DNA of 7,697 nt from Pseudomonadota bacterium (GTDB lineage: Bacteria > Pseudomonadota > Gammaproteobacteria > Pseudomonadales > Oleiphilaceae), in the NCBI GenBank assembly GCA_023430625.1, contig JAEZAA010000048.1, positions 1 to 7,697 of the forward strand, given 5' to 3'. Each line of letters starts with the position of its first letter. Position 1 is the first letter of the stretch. Position numbers and translations under genes: made by a program. The notes beneath the pieces are model-generated. The model was not told the origin of the DNA and did not search any database. It worked only from the letters and a program-made list of their open reading frames with translations. Below are positions 1 to 6,319 of this stretch, piece by piece.

Positions 1-111
1 CCTCTATTCTCCATCCGCCGCCGATAAATTTAAAGGCTGGTGAGCGGAGACCGTCCACTATCTAGCCAGAATGCGGACCAGTCAGGCAGGCCGTGCCGGT
101 CATGTGAGCTG

Positions 112-1557
112 CTAAAGACTCTGGGAACGGCGTGTGGGCCGGATCGGCAGGCCCAGATCCGCCCCCTGGTTCACCAGCTCCTGCTGCACCGCATCCACCG
201 GAACCTCTCGCACCGAGGTGGAGGCCTTGGCCGCCAAGGCGGCACAGACGCCCGCCGCCTGGCCGGTCGCCATGGCAATAGGCATAACGCGATAGGAAGA
301 ATGGGCTTCATGGGTCCCGGAGATGCAGCGTCCCGCCAGCAGGACATTATCAACCTTGCGGGGAATCAGGCTGCGCAGCGGAATGTCATACGCCTCACCA
401 TCGGGCAACCGCTTCAGCAGCGTGCCCTTACCTTCCGGGTTATGAATATCAAGCGGGTAAGTACCGCGTGCGATCACATCGTTGAAGCGGCTGGCATTGA
501 GCAGTTCCTCCGCGTTCAGGTGATGCTCGCCCAACACCCGCCGTGTTTCCCGCACGCCAATGTGGACCCCGCTCTGGATGGCATAGGAACGTTCGAAGCC
601 AGGCACGTAGCGCTGCAAAAACCGCACGATCTGCCCCATTTGGCGCCGGCTGGTCCATTCCGCGTAACTCAGATCCCACACATCTGTGCCCAGCACCCGG
701 GTCACCCGGGTGGAATTCACCGACAGCTCCCTGTCATGGGGCGTGGCGAAAAACAGCATGTCCTCCCGCGCCAGCTCCAGCTCGCCCGCCTCGGTCGCTT
801 TCTTGATCAGATCCCAGAGGCCATGCACGCCGCGCCACTGGGTCGGGTTCTCCTTGACATAGGCTTCGAAGGCCAGGCGCTCGAACTCCCCCATGCGAAA
901 CATCAGGGTCATGGGCTGGACCAGGCCGTCCACGGCCCGTCCCACTTCGAAAGGCGCGCCTGCGCGGGCGGCGATGTCTCCGTCCCCGGTGCAATCCACG
1001 ACCGTATTGGCCTTGATCACCAGCGGACCGGACTTGGTCTCGAAAACAACGCCCTCGACCTGATCGCCCCCCACCACATCACTGGCGAAGGCATGCAGCA
1101 GAAACTCCACCCCGGCCTCATCCAGCATTTCCAATGCCACCAGCTTGAAAATCTCCGGGTCGAAGGGAATTACGAAGCCGGTCTCCAGCGATGGCGCGAT
1201 GGCGCCGCCCGATCGCACCAGGCGTTCGATCAGCTCCAGTACGACGCCCGCGATCACCGGGTCGCCCGGGCCATGGTCCGACGGCAGCAGCGTGGTGATG
1301 CCCGCTTTCTGAAACACATGGCGCTGGGTATGAAATGACATCAACGGCATCACCAGTGCCGCGGTGGCGTTGCCGCCGAGAAAGCCGTAGCGTTCCGCCA
1401 GCACCACCCGGGCGCCGGCGCGGGCGGCGCCCAGCGCGGCGCCCAGACCGGCCGGACCGCCGCCCACCACCAGGACATCCACCTTGGCCGCCAGCGTCGC
1501 CTTGCGTGGCGGCAGTATGAGTGACCCGAGCAGGTCAGGCCTGGATAGCGCTGGCAT
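112..1557 (-). CDS. FAD-dependent oxidoreductase (FAD_oxidored, PF12831-like)
   Basis: A 481-residue soluble flavoprotein with no signal peptide or membrane segment. The N-terminus carries a Rossmann dinucleotide fold: VLVVGGGPAG (GGGPAG at residues 32-37), ending in an acidic residue (E55 of VVLAERYGFLGG) that would bind the ribose of FAD. A second FAD-contact motif, VDCTGDGDIA, lies at 187-196, and the C-terminal FAD motif runs from LAGRC (407-411) to GQAAG (432-436). This order is typical of the PF12831 group. Substrate and reaction cannot be read from the sequence. The start at 1557 was chosen over the longer frame reaching 1674 because GGGAGGG lies 11 nt upstream and FAD homology begins soon after; the extra 39 residues (tryptophan- and arginine-rich) look like translated overlap. 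The gene overlaps the pyruvyl transferase gene by 23 nt, which suggests translational coupling. Family call is secure, function unknown. Confidence 0.9.
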   Translation of the reverse strand: MPALSRPDLLGSLILPPRKATLAAKVDVLVVGGGPAGLGAALGAARAGARVVLAERYGFLGGNATAALVMPLMSFHTQRHVFQKAGITTLLPSDHGPGDPVIAGVVLELIERLVRSGGAIAPSLETGFVIPFDPEIFKLVALEMLDEAGVEFLLHAFASDVVGGDQVEGVVFETKSGPLVIKANTVVDCTGDGDIAARAGAPFEVGRAVDGLVQPMTLMFRMGEFERLAFEAYVKENPTQWRGVHGLWDLIKKATEAGELELAREDMLFFATPHDRELSVNSTRVTRVLGTDVWDLSYAEWTSRRQMGQIVRFLQRYVPGFERSYAIQSGVHIGVRETRRVLGEHHLNAEELLNASRFNDVIARGTYPLDIHNPEGKGTLLKRLPDGEAYDIPLRSLIPRKVDNVLLAGRCISGTHEAHSSYRVMPIAMATGQAAGVCAALAAKASTSVREVPVDAVQQELVNQGADLGLPIRPTRRSQSL

Positions 1558-2725
1558 AGTCTTCGTTTCCCTCCCGCTCGTTCGGTCTCGTCGCTCGCAC
1601 CAGCTCCACCAGGTAGCGATTATTCTCCACTGCCCGATGCTGAATGCCCTGAACCCGCTGCTGAATCTGCTCACGAATCGCTGTTCGCATGTCCCAGGAG
1701 CGGTCGATCATGGCCAACAGGCGGCCCGTGTTAACGTCCTCCAGCGGTGGCATGTCCATCTCCAGGTCCTGCAACAGGCCGGTGATCTTGGAGGCATAGG
1801 GCAAGGCCACAAAGGGAACGCCCTGGCGCGCGGCGAACAGGAGAAAGTGCAGGCGCATGCCCACCACGAAATCGAAGTGTTGCACCAGACTCAGGATCTG
1901 CCCTGGCCGATAGCTGCCTCGGAGAATGGTGGCCCGATTGGCGCACTGCATCTGCGACACCACCGCATGACTATGCTGTACATCATTGCGTTCCCGTTCC
2001 ATGGGAACGAACACGATATCGGCATCGAACCGGTCCACCATGAAGTCGGCCGCGTTGGCCAGCAACCGGTGATAATGATTGACGTCCATATCCGGCGCCG
2101 CCGGCCCCGGCTCCCGCACGGAGAACCCCACCCGCCGCCGGCCCTGGGGGAAGCCATCCCGCAACAGCATTTCCTCCGGGATCTCCATGGGCTCCAACAG
2201 AAAGGCGGGATCGGCGGTGACGGTAATCGGCCGATGCAGCCCCACCTCCTCCAGCAGGTTGCGCCCCTGCCGGTCACGCACGGTCACCACCGCCGCACTG
2301 GCCAACGTGTCTCTCACCAGGGCTCTGGCACTGGTGTGCGTCAAGGGCCCCGCGCTGATGGCGTACACCATGACCGGCACGCCCACCTGGTTTGCCAGCT
2401 GAACTTCGCGCAGGTAAATATCCGCCTCTTTGTCGAACAGGATGCCGCCGCCACCAAGTACCAGCACATCCAGCCGCTCCACTTCCGCCAGCGCCTCATC
2501 GCGGGACATCTCCCGAATCGGCACGGCACGTTCTACATCCTGGTACTGAAGCGTGTCCTGGGCATTGCGCGAGAAAACCGTGATCTCCACCGACAGGCTC
2601 TGCCGGAGCTGCGAAATGATGGATTCCAGAATGGCCTCATCCCCCAGGTTCAGCCCACCATAGGAACCCGATATACCAACACGATACTTGCGATGCACGT
2701 TATCCAAGGCTTCACGTCCTCTCAT
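1535..2725 (-). CDS. Polysaccharide pyruvyl transferase family protein (CsaB-like, PF04230)
   Basis: A 396-residue cytoplasmic protein of the family that transfers pyruvate from phosphoenolpyruvate to sugars, making pyruvyl ketals on surface polysaccharides. Visible family signatures are GGLNLGDEAIL (23-33), the glycine-rich VLGGGGILFD (89-98), DPAF (172-175) and, in the C-terminal half, GMRLHFLLFAARQGVPFVAL (289-308) followed by PYASKITGLL (309-318). The arrangement resembles two-lobed GT-B-like CsaB enzymes. The usual CsaB context (S-layer or secondary-wall polymer genes) is absent, so the real acceptor sugar is unknown. The ATG at 2725 has only a distant AGGA. An in-frame TTG at codon 7 is better placed behind AGAGGA, so the true start may be slightly downstream. 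It lies 67 nt after the esterase-family gene and overlaps the FAD gene by 23 nt. Family is secure, substrate unknown. Confidence 0.88.
   Translation of the reverse strand: MRGREALDNVHRKYRVGISGSYGGLNLGDEAILESIISQLRQSLSVEITVFSRNAQDTLQYQDVERAVPIREMSRDEALAEVERLDVLVLGGGGILFDKEADIYLREVQLANQVGVPVMVYAISAGPLTHTSARALVRDTLASAAVVTVRDRQGRNLLEEVGLHRPITVTADPAFLLEPMEIPEEMLLRDGFPQGRRRVGFSVREPGPAAPDMDVNHYHRLLANAADFMVDRFDADIVFVPMERERNDVQHSHAVVSQMQCANRATILRGSYRPGQILSLVQHFDFVVGMRLHFLLFAARQGVPFVALPYASKITGLLQDLEMDMPPLEDVNTGRLLAMIDRSWDMRTAIREQIQQRVQGIQHRAVENNRYLVELVRATRPNEREGNEDYASAIQA
1569..1575 (-). promoter_or_regulatory. Shine-Dalgarno site setting the FAD oxidoreductase start
   Basis: GGGAGGG on the minus strand, 11 nt before the ATG at 1557. 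It lies inside the 3' end of the pyruvyl transferase gene and favours 1557 over the in-frame ATG at 1674. Confidence 0.7.
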
Positions 2726-2792
2726 CAGCGATTGCTATATCCTGCCCGCGCCAATGCACGCAGGCAGCGCAGGCCGCCATTTCTCGGCATGC

Positions 2793-4124
2793 TCACAGAC
2801 CAAAGGGATAGGTTTCCTGCTCGCCGCGCACCCATTCCGAGGTTGGATCCAATGGCTCCAGCGCCCGGGTTTCCTCGAAATGCAGAATCGCATCGAACTG
2901 ATCCGCCAACCGGCAGCGAAAATAGTGACTGGCCCGCTCCGTATCCGGCAGATAAAGCACGCCGATGGCCCGTTGCAGGCGGGGCTCACGCAAGGCCTCG
3001 GCCACATCACCCCGCAAGGGCAGCCAAAAACGGTCGCGGTTGAGTCGTGACAGGATTTCCTCGATGCTGCCGGGCAGCCCTGGCCGCACTCGCTTGCGCT
3101 CAGCGGGTCCGTCCCAATCCGACGCGGCGGTGACCGAGCCCTTGTAAGTGGTGAATCCGATCAGGCAGCAGTCATCCCCGTAGCGCTCACGGGTCAGCTG
3201 ACCGACATTGTGCTCGCCCCGTGCGCCCATCTCCGTCGCCCGGGCATCCCCCAGGTGTGAGTTGTGCTCCCACACGGCAATCCGGGCGGAGCGTCCCAGG
3301 CGTCGCGACAGGTGGCGATGGAGCAGGTCGAGGGTATCGCTCATGTGGGTATCGCGCAGGTTCCAGGTATTGACCCGGCTGCTGAACATCTGGCGGTAGT
3401 AGGCTTCCGCGCTTTGAATCAGGCGCGCATTCTGCTCCGCCTGAAACTGCTCGTCTTCCGCCAGCGGGTCTCCGGCTGCAACGTACCGGTCTGCTTGCTG
3501 GTGGATGTCCATCAACTGCCTGACGACTTCGTCTTCGCAGGATGGACGCCGGCCCAGGGTGACGCCATAACCGTAATGGCGCTCGCTGCTCACGTGATCG
3601 AGGCAGCCATAGCGTTGCCGGGCGGCGTCGGCCGCATCGGGGTCGACCTTGTCCAGGTAGTCCAGCACGGCAGCCACGGATTCGTAGAGGCTATACATGT
3701 CGAGCCCGTAGAACCCAACCTGCTGTTCATAGGGCAGGCCCTGATTGTGCTCGCGCAGCCAGCCGACAAAATCCCGGATCACCCGGTTTCGCCACATCCA
3801 GAGCGGAAACCGGGTGAAGTCACTTAAAGCCTGTTCTGGACTGCTGTCGTCGCCTAACCAGCGGACATAGCGGTTGACGCGGTAGGCGGAGGGCCAATCG
3901 CCCTCAATCGCAATGGCAGACAGGCCATGATCGATGATCAGCCGTTTGGTCAGCTCGACGCGCGTTTCATAGAACTCATGGGTGCCGTGGGTTGCCTCCC
4001 CCAAGAGGACAAAGGACTTGTTGGCGGCCAGGTTTAACAGCGGCGCGTAGTCCTGTGGAGGGTTATCGAGGGAAAGCGCCGCTTTTCTGAGGGAATCGTT
4101 GAGACTGGTTTGGATACGCGACAT
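2793..4124 (-). CDS. Erythromycin esterase family protein (PF05139)
   Basis: A 443-residue soluble hydrolase-like protein of the EreA/EreB/succinoglycan-biosynthesis superfamily. The signature GEATHGTHEFYETR begins at G42, with E43 and H46 in the metal-independent active-site motif of Ere enzymes. Next come IAIEGDW (71-77), NLRDTH (255-260, including R257 and H260) and WEHNSHLGDA (285-294, with H287 and H290), matching the second conserved histidine block. The C-terminal YKGSVTAASDWDGPAERKRV and DAILHFEETRAL segments are typical of the chromosomal branch. True Ere enzymes hydrolyse the macrolide lactone. Most chromosomal homologues have no shown substrate, so resistance should not be assumed. 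The ATG at 4124 is preferred to the one at 4142 because GGAGG sits 9 nt upstream of 4124 and would fall inside the coding sequence of the longer form. It is first in a probable three-gene unit with the pyruvyl transferase and FAD genes. Confidence 0.92.
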   Translation of the reverse strand: MSRIQTSLNDSLRKAALSLDNPPQDYAPLLNLAANKSFVLLGEATHGTHEFYETRVELTKRLIIDHGLSAIAIEGDWPSAYRVNRYVRWLGDDSSPEQALSDFTRFPLWMWRNRVIRDFVGWLREHNQGLPYEQQVGFYGLDMYSLYESVAAVLDYLDKVDPDAADAARQRYGCLDHVSSERHYGYGVTLGRRPSCEDEVVRQLMDIHQQADRYVAAGDPLAEDEQFQAEQNARLIQSAEAYYRQMFSSRVNTWNLRDTHMSDTLDLLHRHLSRRLGRSARIAVWEHNSHLGDARATEMGARGEHNVGQLTRERYGDDCCLIGFTTYKGSVTAASDWDGPAERKRVRPGLPGSIEEILSRLNRDRFWLPLRGDVAEALREPRLQRAIGVLYLPDTERASHYFRCRLADQFDAILHFEETRALEPLDPTSEWVRGEQETYPFGL

Positions 4125-4133
4125 GGAACAGGA

Positions 4134-4138
4134 CCTCC
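4134..4138 (-). promoter_or_regulatory. Shine-Dalgarno site setting the esterase-family start
   Basis: GGAGG on the minus strand, 9 nt before the ATG at 4124. It overlaps the codons of the alternative ATG at 4142, which argues against that start. Confidence 0.75.
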
Positions 4139-4173
4139 GCAATGCTTATCCAAGACACTCGCGATCTCCATAC

Positions 4174-4190
4174 CCTACAGTAGATGTAGG
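4174..4190. promoter_or_regulatory. Perfect inverted repeat upstream of the esterase-family gene
   Basis: CCTACA-GTAGA-TGTAGG: two perfect 6-bp arms with a 5-bp centre, 50 nt upstream of the ATG at 4124. Size and position would suit an operator or a small 5'-leader hairpin. No clear -10/-35 pair was recognised nearby, so the function is a guess. Confidence 0.3.
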
Positions 4191-4291
4191 CCGGCGACAG
4201 CGGAAACCGGGAGCAGCATGCCGCCCCTGACCAAAGGTTCATCTCTGACCGATTTGCTGACGATGGATTAACGTACGCAAGAGGAAGGTTA

Positions 4292-4329
4292 AGGTGCCGG
4301 AGAGCCACGCACTGCCTGCTCTCCAACCT
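4292..4329 (-). terminator. Hairpin just after the DUF4383 gene, possible terminator
   Basis: GGAGAGC (4299-4305) and GCTCTCC (4318-4324) form a perfect 7-bp stem around a 12-nt loop, extended after a small internal loop by AGGT/ACCT (4292-4295 with 4326-4329). On the minus strand it begins about 15 nt past the DUF4383 stop. The downstream sequence is pyrimidine-rich (AACCTTCCTCTT) but lacks a true U-tract, so intrinsic termination would be weak. Confidence 0.4.
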
Positions 4330-4344
4330 GGATTGAAGGGCTGC

Positions 4345-4755
4345 TCAGGTCTCGACCCGGGCTGGTGCCACAAAGCCGAAATAAGCCATGGCGGCCGTGG
4401 TCAGGCCATGCAGCCAAACGTCATGGGAATACAACGGCATGATGCCGAAAAAGGTATTCGCCGCTGGAATGAGACCAAACACCGTCAGCACCGCAAACAG
4501 GACCGTATTGATCCGGGCATAGGAGACCGCCGCGCCAAAATCACGGGCCGCGAAAATGCCCCAGAGTCCAACCACAATATGGAAGACGTTGTGCCACAGG
4601 TTCACGGGAAAAAGCCCGAACAGCCTGCCGTGGGAAGAATCCATCATACCGGCCATGCCGGTGGATTCGGCTGGCGTCACCAAGCCGGGGATAAATCCGA
4701 GAATCCCCGCCCCGGCATAGACAATGCCGAAGATCAACGCAAATTTCTTAACCAT
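4345..4755 (-). CDS. DUF4383-type small integral membrane protein
   Basis: A 136-residue inner-membrane protein with about four hydrophobic helices (roughly residues 5-25, 52-70, 80-98 and 113-131). The central RLFGLFPVNLWHNVFH stretch (44-59), running into helix 2, is the recognisable DUF4383 (PF14325) signature. Length and helix count fit the family, which has no established biochemical role. A short Met-rich loop (GMAGMM, 33-38) joins helices 1 and 2. AGGAGG lies only 4 nt from the ATG, a short but strong ribosome-binding site, and it forms the last copy of a 16-bp repeat series. The gene stands alone between hairpin-bearing gaps of 137 nt (from sodC) and 220 nt (to the esterase-family gene), so it may be its own transcription unit. 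Confidence 0.8.
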   Translation of the reverse strand: MVKKFALIFGIVYAGAGILGFIPGLVTPAESTGMAGMMDSSHGRLFGLFPVNLWHNVFHIVVGLWGIFAARDFGAAVSYARINTVLFAVLTVFGLIPAANTFFGIMPLYSHDVWLHGLTTAAMAYFGFVAPARVET

Positions 4756-4800
4756 ATACCCTCCTGCTCACTGATTGACCTGCTACCTAGATAACCTGCT
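4753..4800 (-). repeat. Three phased 16-bp repeats ending in the DUF4383 start codon
   Basis: On the minus strand AGCAGG occurs three times at exactly 16-bp steps (+ strand CCTGCT at 4795-4800, 4779-4784 and 4763-4768). Units 1 and 2 share the 9-mer GTAGCAGGT. Unit 3 reads AGCAGGAGGGTATATG, so it holds the Shine-Dalgarno site and ends with the ATG. It may be a protein-binding direct-repeat site, a set of decoy or standby ribosome sites, or a relic of slippage. Confidence 0.55.
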
Positions 4801-4821
4801 ACTTCAATAAGCAACCGCACA

Positions 4822-4835
4822 TGCCGCGTTCGGCA
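4822..4835. other. Small GC-rich hairpin between sodC and the DUF4383 gene
   Basis: TGCCG-CGTT-CGGCA, a perfect 5-bp stem with a 4-nt loop. There is no T-run on either side. It would form in the leader of the DUF4383 mRNA or in a sodC read-through transcript. Confidence 0.3.
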
Positions 4836-4857
4836 GCCATCGAACCGCTCTCAAGCG

Positions 4858-4881
4858 CTACTCCATCGCATTATGGAGTAG
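4858..4881. terminator. Perfect 9-bp hairpin after sodC, possible terminator
   Basis: CTACTCCAT (4858-4866), a 6-nt loop and ATGGAGTAG (4873-4881) form an uninterrupted 9-bp stem starting 11 nt past the sodC stop. No T-tract follows on the minus strand, so it may act as a 3'-end stabiliser or Rho-assisted terminator. Confidence 0.4.
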
Positions 4882-4892
4882 ACCGGCGTTGC

Positions 4893-5450
4893 CTACTGGA
4901 TGACACCGCAGGCCACCCGCTCGCCACCGCCACCCAGCTTTTCGGGTTGATCGGCGTAGTTGTCTCCCCCCGCATGAATCATCAGGGCGTGTCCCGGCAG
5001 GTCGTTCAATTTGAGATTCGGCGCGAACAGGGGCAGCGTGGCCTTCCCCTCGTCATTCACATAGAGTGCCGGCAGGTCACCCTGATGGCCGGCCGCATAA
5101 GGGCCCTTGTGCTGCCCACTGCCGTTGGGGTCCAGATGACCACCAGCCGCCTGGCCGGCGACGTTCTTGCCATCTTTCTCGGCCGGGTCGCAGCTTGGTT
5201 TCTCGTGAATGTGAAAGCCATGCAGCCCGGGCTCCAGCCCTTTCAGGTCCGGCGTGACCAACAGACCCTGTGACTGCTGTTCAAACGTCACCTTCCCCCG
5301 GGATTCGCCCACACCAGAGGTGGTAATGGCATGGACCTCAACGGTGACCGACTTGCCGGCGGAAGTCTGAGCCTCGGCGCCGCTCATGATCAATGCCAGG
5401 GCTCCCGCCAGTGCCCCGGTCACAGCCAGTTTTTGTCCGCTTCGTTTCAT
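4893..5450 (-). CDS. sodC: Periplasmic Cu,Zn superoxide dismutase
   Basis: A 185-residue exported enzyme converting superoxide to oxygen and hydrogen peroxide in the periplasm. A Sec signal peptide (MKRSGQK, hydrophobic core, likely cut after AEA at 27) precedes the eight-stranded SOD_Cu domain. Metal ligands are all recognisable: Cu by H80 and H82 (GFHIHE) and H159 (MIHAGGDNYAD), bridging H105 (GGHLDP), and Zn by H114, H122 and D125 (GHQGDLP). C87 and C181 (ERVACGVI) would form the conserved disulfide. Length is normal for bacterial SodC. The ATG is backed by AAGGGAG about 8 nt upstream. It lies 97 nt downstream of the EF-hand gene in the same direction, with a large hairpin in the gap, so linked or processed expression with that other exported protein is plausible. 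No active-site residue is missing. Confidence 0.96.
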   Translation of the reverse strand: MKRSGQKLAVTGALAGALALIMSGAEAQTSAGKSVTVEVHAITTSGVGESRGKVTFEQQSQGLLVTPDLKGLEPGLHGFHIHEKPSCDPAEKDGKNVAGQAAGGHLDPNGSGQHKGPYAAGHQGDLPALYVNDEGKATLPLFAPNLKLNDLPGHALMIHAGGDNYADQPEKLGGGGERVACGVIQ

Positions 5451-5484
5451 GGCCTATCTCCCTTGTAACCCACCGCCGCTCAGC

Positions 5485-5519
5485 TCCGACTTCCGAGCCT
5501 GGCGAGGCTGGAAGTCGGA
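5485..5519. terminator. Long hairpin between the EF-hand gene and sodC
   Basis: TCCGACTTCC (5485-5494) pairs perfectly with GGAAGTCGGA (5510-5519). Inside, after one bulged G (5495), AGCCT pairs with AGGCT around a GGCG loop, giving 15 bp in all. It is 28 nt past the EF-hand stop and 34 nt before the sodC start. Neither side has a T-tract, so it is not a textbook terminator; an mRNA processing or stability element, or a REP-like intergenic repeat, are alternatives. Confidence 0.5.
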
Positions 5520-5547
5520 TACAGGCAATGCAGTGCGAGTACCTGAA

Positions 5548-5925
5548 TTAGTACTCGATCTGGTCGCTTTGCTCCTGCTCCCAGGTACTGAACTCATCGG
5601 CGCTCAGGGCACCATCCTCGTCTTCATCCAGATTGCTGAACTCGCCCGACAGCTGTTCGTTCTCGTTCGCTTCATCCTCGCTGATCAAGCCATCGCGATC
5701 CGTATCCATTTCATCGAACTGCTGACTTGCTTGCTCCTGTCCGGTTCCCATGCCCATGGAATCAGACTCCATCGAATGATCGGATCCCATGGTCGGATCG
5801 TGCGTCTCGATCTGCTGTGGCGTGGTGCTGCGGTCTTCCATGATGTCAGGCTGCGCCTGATCCTGTGCAACAACGGCCCCAGCGGCCACCATAGCTCCGG
5901 CGAACATCAACATTTGAAATTTCAT
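5548..5925 (-). CDS. Secreted EF-hand calcium-binding protein
   Basis: A 125-residue exported acidic protein. A Sec signal peptide (MKFQMLMFAGAMVAAGAVVA) is likely cut after residue 20, leaving a mature protein starting QDQAQ. Two canonical EF-hand loops follow: DTDRDGLISEDE (74-85) and DEDEDGALSADE (100-111). Both have Asp at positions 1, 3 and 5, Gly at 6, a hydrophobic residue at 8 and Glu at 12, so a paired calcium-binding unit is likely. The linker before it (about 42-59) is rich in Met and His (H42, M46, H50, M52, M57, M59), which could also bind copper. The mature protein has no Cys. AGGAG sits 7 nt before the ATG. It lies upstream of sodC on the same strand. Similar small EF-hand proteins are common in proteobacteria, but their roles are mostly unknown. 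Confidence 0.85.
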   Translation of the reverse strand: MKFQMLMFAGAMVAAGAVVAQDQAQPDIMEDRSTTPQQIETHDPTMGSDHSMESDSMGMGTGQEQASQQFDEMDTDRDGLISEDEANENEQLSGEFSNLDEDEDGALSADEFSTWEQEQSDQIEY

Positions 5926-6029
5926 TTTGGTTCTCCTGTCAGGTTAACCACGCCTGTCGGCGAAGGTCGATCCAATGCCCTGCCCGTTTCGGCTCATCAG
6001 GCCGCACAAACACAGGCCACAGCCGGAGT

Positions 6030-6045
6030 AACAATATTCATGCCA
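6030..6045 (-). promoter_or_regulatory. Degenerate sigma-54-like element facing the EF-hand gene
   Basis: The minus strand reads TGGCATG-AATA-TTGTT against the consensus TGGCACG-N4-TTGCW. Spacing is correct and 10 of 12 positions match, but the usually invariant -12 GC is GT, which lowers the chance of function. A start near 6019 would leave a leader of about 94 nt before the ATG at 5925. Confidence 0.22.
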
Positions 6046-6049
6046 CCTG

Positions 6050-6080
6050 CATCTCAGGCCCTTTGAAGGCCCATCTCAGG
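6050..6080. repeat. Pair of CATCTCAGG direct repeats
   Basis: CATCTCAGG at 6050-6058 and again at 6072-6080, a 22-bp period close to two helical turns, separated by GGCC-rich sequence. It lies directly upstream (minus strand) of the degenerate -24/-12 element and could be an activator site. Confidence 0.35.
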
Positions 6081-6221
6081 ACAACAGGATCATCAGTAAG
6101 CAGATCTACACCCTGGAGCAGGCGCCCCTCCAGGATAGGCGGGGATCAACAAGGCTAAGGGAAGGCGAATCAGCCCATTACCCGCCCGCCGTTTAACGCG
6201 GAATCAAAGAGAACAGATTGT

Positions 6222-6263
6222 AGAAATTGCCGAATCCCTGCAGAAATTGCTCAATTCTTCTGC
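6222..6263. repeat. AGAAATTGC direct repeats with an overlapping inverted repeat
   Basis: AGAAATTGC occurs at 6222-6230 and 6242-6250, exactly 20 bp apart. The second copy is also the left arm of an imperfect dyad (GCAGA at 6240-6244 with TCTGC at 6259-6263, inner AATTG/CAATT). It lies about 30-75 bp upstream of the -24/-12-like element at 6295, a distance open to an activator. Confidence 0.4.
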
Positions 6264-6294
6264 AATGGTCAGGTTTCGGTTTGGAAAAAAATAT

Positions 6295-6310
6295 TGGCAA
6301 ACCCCTTGCC
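6295..6310 (+). promoter_or_regulatory. Second sigma-54-like promoter candidate
   Basis: TGGCAAA-CCCC-TTGCC: the -24 GG and -12 GC are present at exactly 12-bp spacing, with 9 of 12 consensus positions matched. A start near 6321 would give either a leader of about 345 nt to the repeat-protein gene or a short RNA. The overlapping TTGGCA could serve as a sigma-70 -35, but no good -10 follows. Confidence 0.33.
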
Positions 6311-6319
6311 GCGTGTGCT

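Larger units (their letters stand above)
5926..6221. other. EF-hand-gene side of the divergent intergenic region, non-coding
   Basis: No convincing coding frame. It contains a degenerate -24/-12 motif facing the EF-hand gene, two CATCTCAGG direct repeats 22 bp apart (6050-6058 and 6072-6080), and a perfect 7-bp hairpin, CCTGGAG/CTCCAGG (6112-6118 with 6128-6134, 9-nt loop). I found no convincing sigma-70 promoter for the EF-hand gene; a CTATCCT string on the minus strand near 6135 resembles a sigma-S -10 but has no clear partner. Confidence 0.5.

Noticed and set aside
40..1338. Long plus-strand open frame (432 codons) opposite the FAD oxidoreductase
   Set aside because: It is antisense to a gene with clear FAD motifs, its translation is rich in His, Arg, Gln and Pro with no family pattern, and it reflects the GC-rich codon use of the real gene.
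1557..1674. N-terminal extension of the FAD oxidoreductase to the ATG at 1674
   Set aside because: It would overlap the pyruvyl transferase gene by 140 nt, lacks homology-like sequence, and the start at 1557 has a strong ribosome-binding site.
1484..3043. Long plus-strand open frame (519 codons) opposite the pyruvyl transferase and esterase-family genes
   Set aside because: It spans two real minus-strand genes and their junction, with His/Arg/Pro-rich translation and no recognisable domain.
3264..3827. Plus-strand open frame (187 codons) inside the esterase-family gene
   Set aside because: Shadow of a well-supported minus-strand gene; no motif of its own.
2793..4124. Macrolide-resistance gene (ereA/ereB)
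   Set aside because: The fold and motifs match the broad erythromycin esterase family, but chromosomal members of this type mostly have no shown macrolide activity and there is no mobile or resistance context.
4294..4794. Plus-strand open frame (166 codons) opposite the DUF4383 gene
   Set aside because: Highly polar translation opposite a clear membrane protein, a pattern expected of an antisense shadow.
5386..6066. Plus-strand open frame (226 codons) across the EF-hand gene and intergenic DNA
   Set aside because: It crosses the 15-bp hairpin, the EF-hand gene and the promoter region, with no ribosome site or domain.
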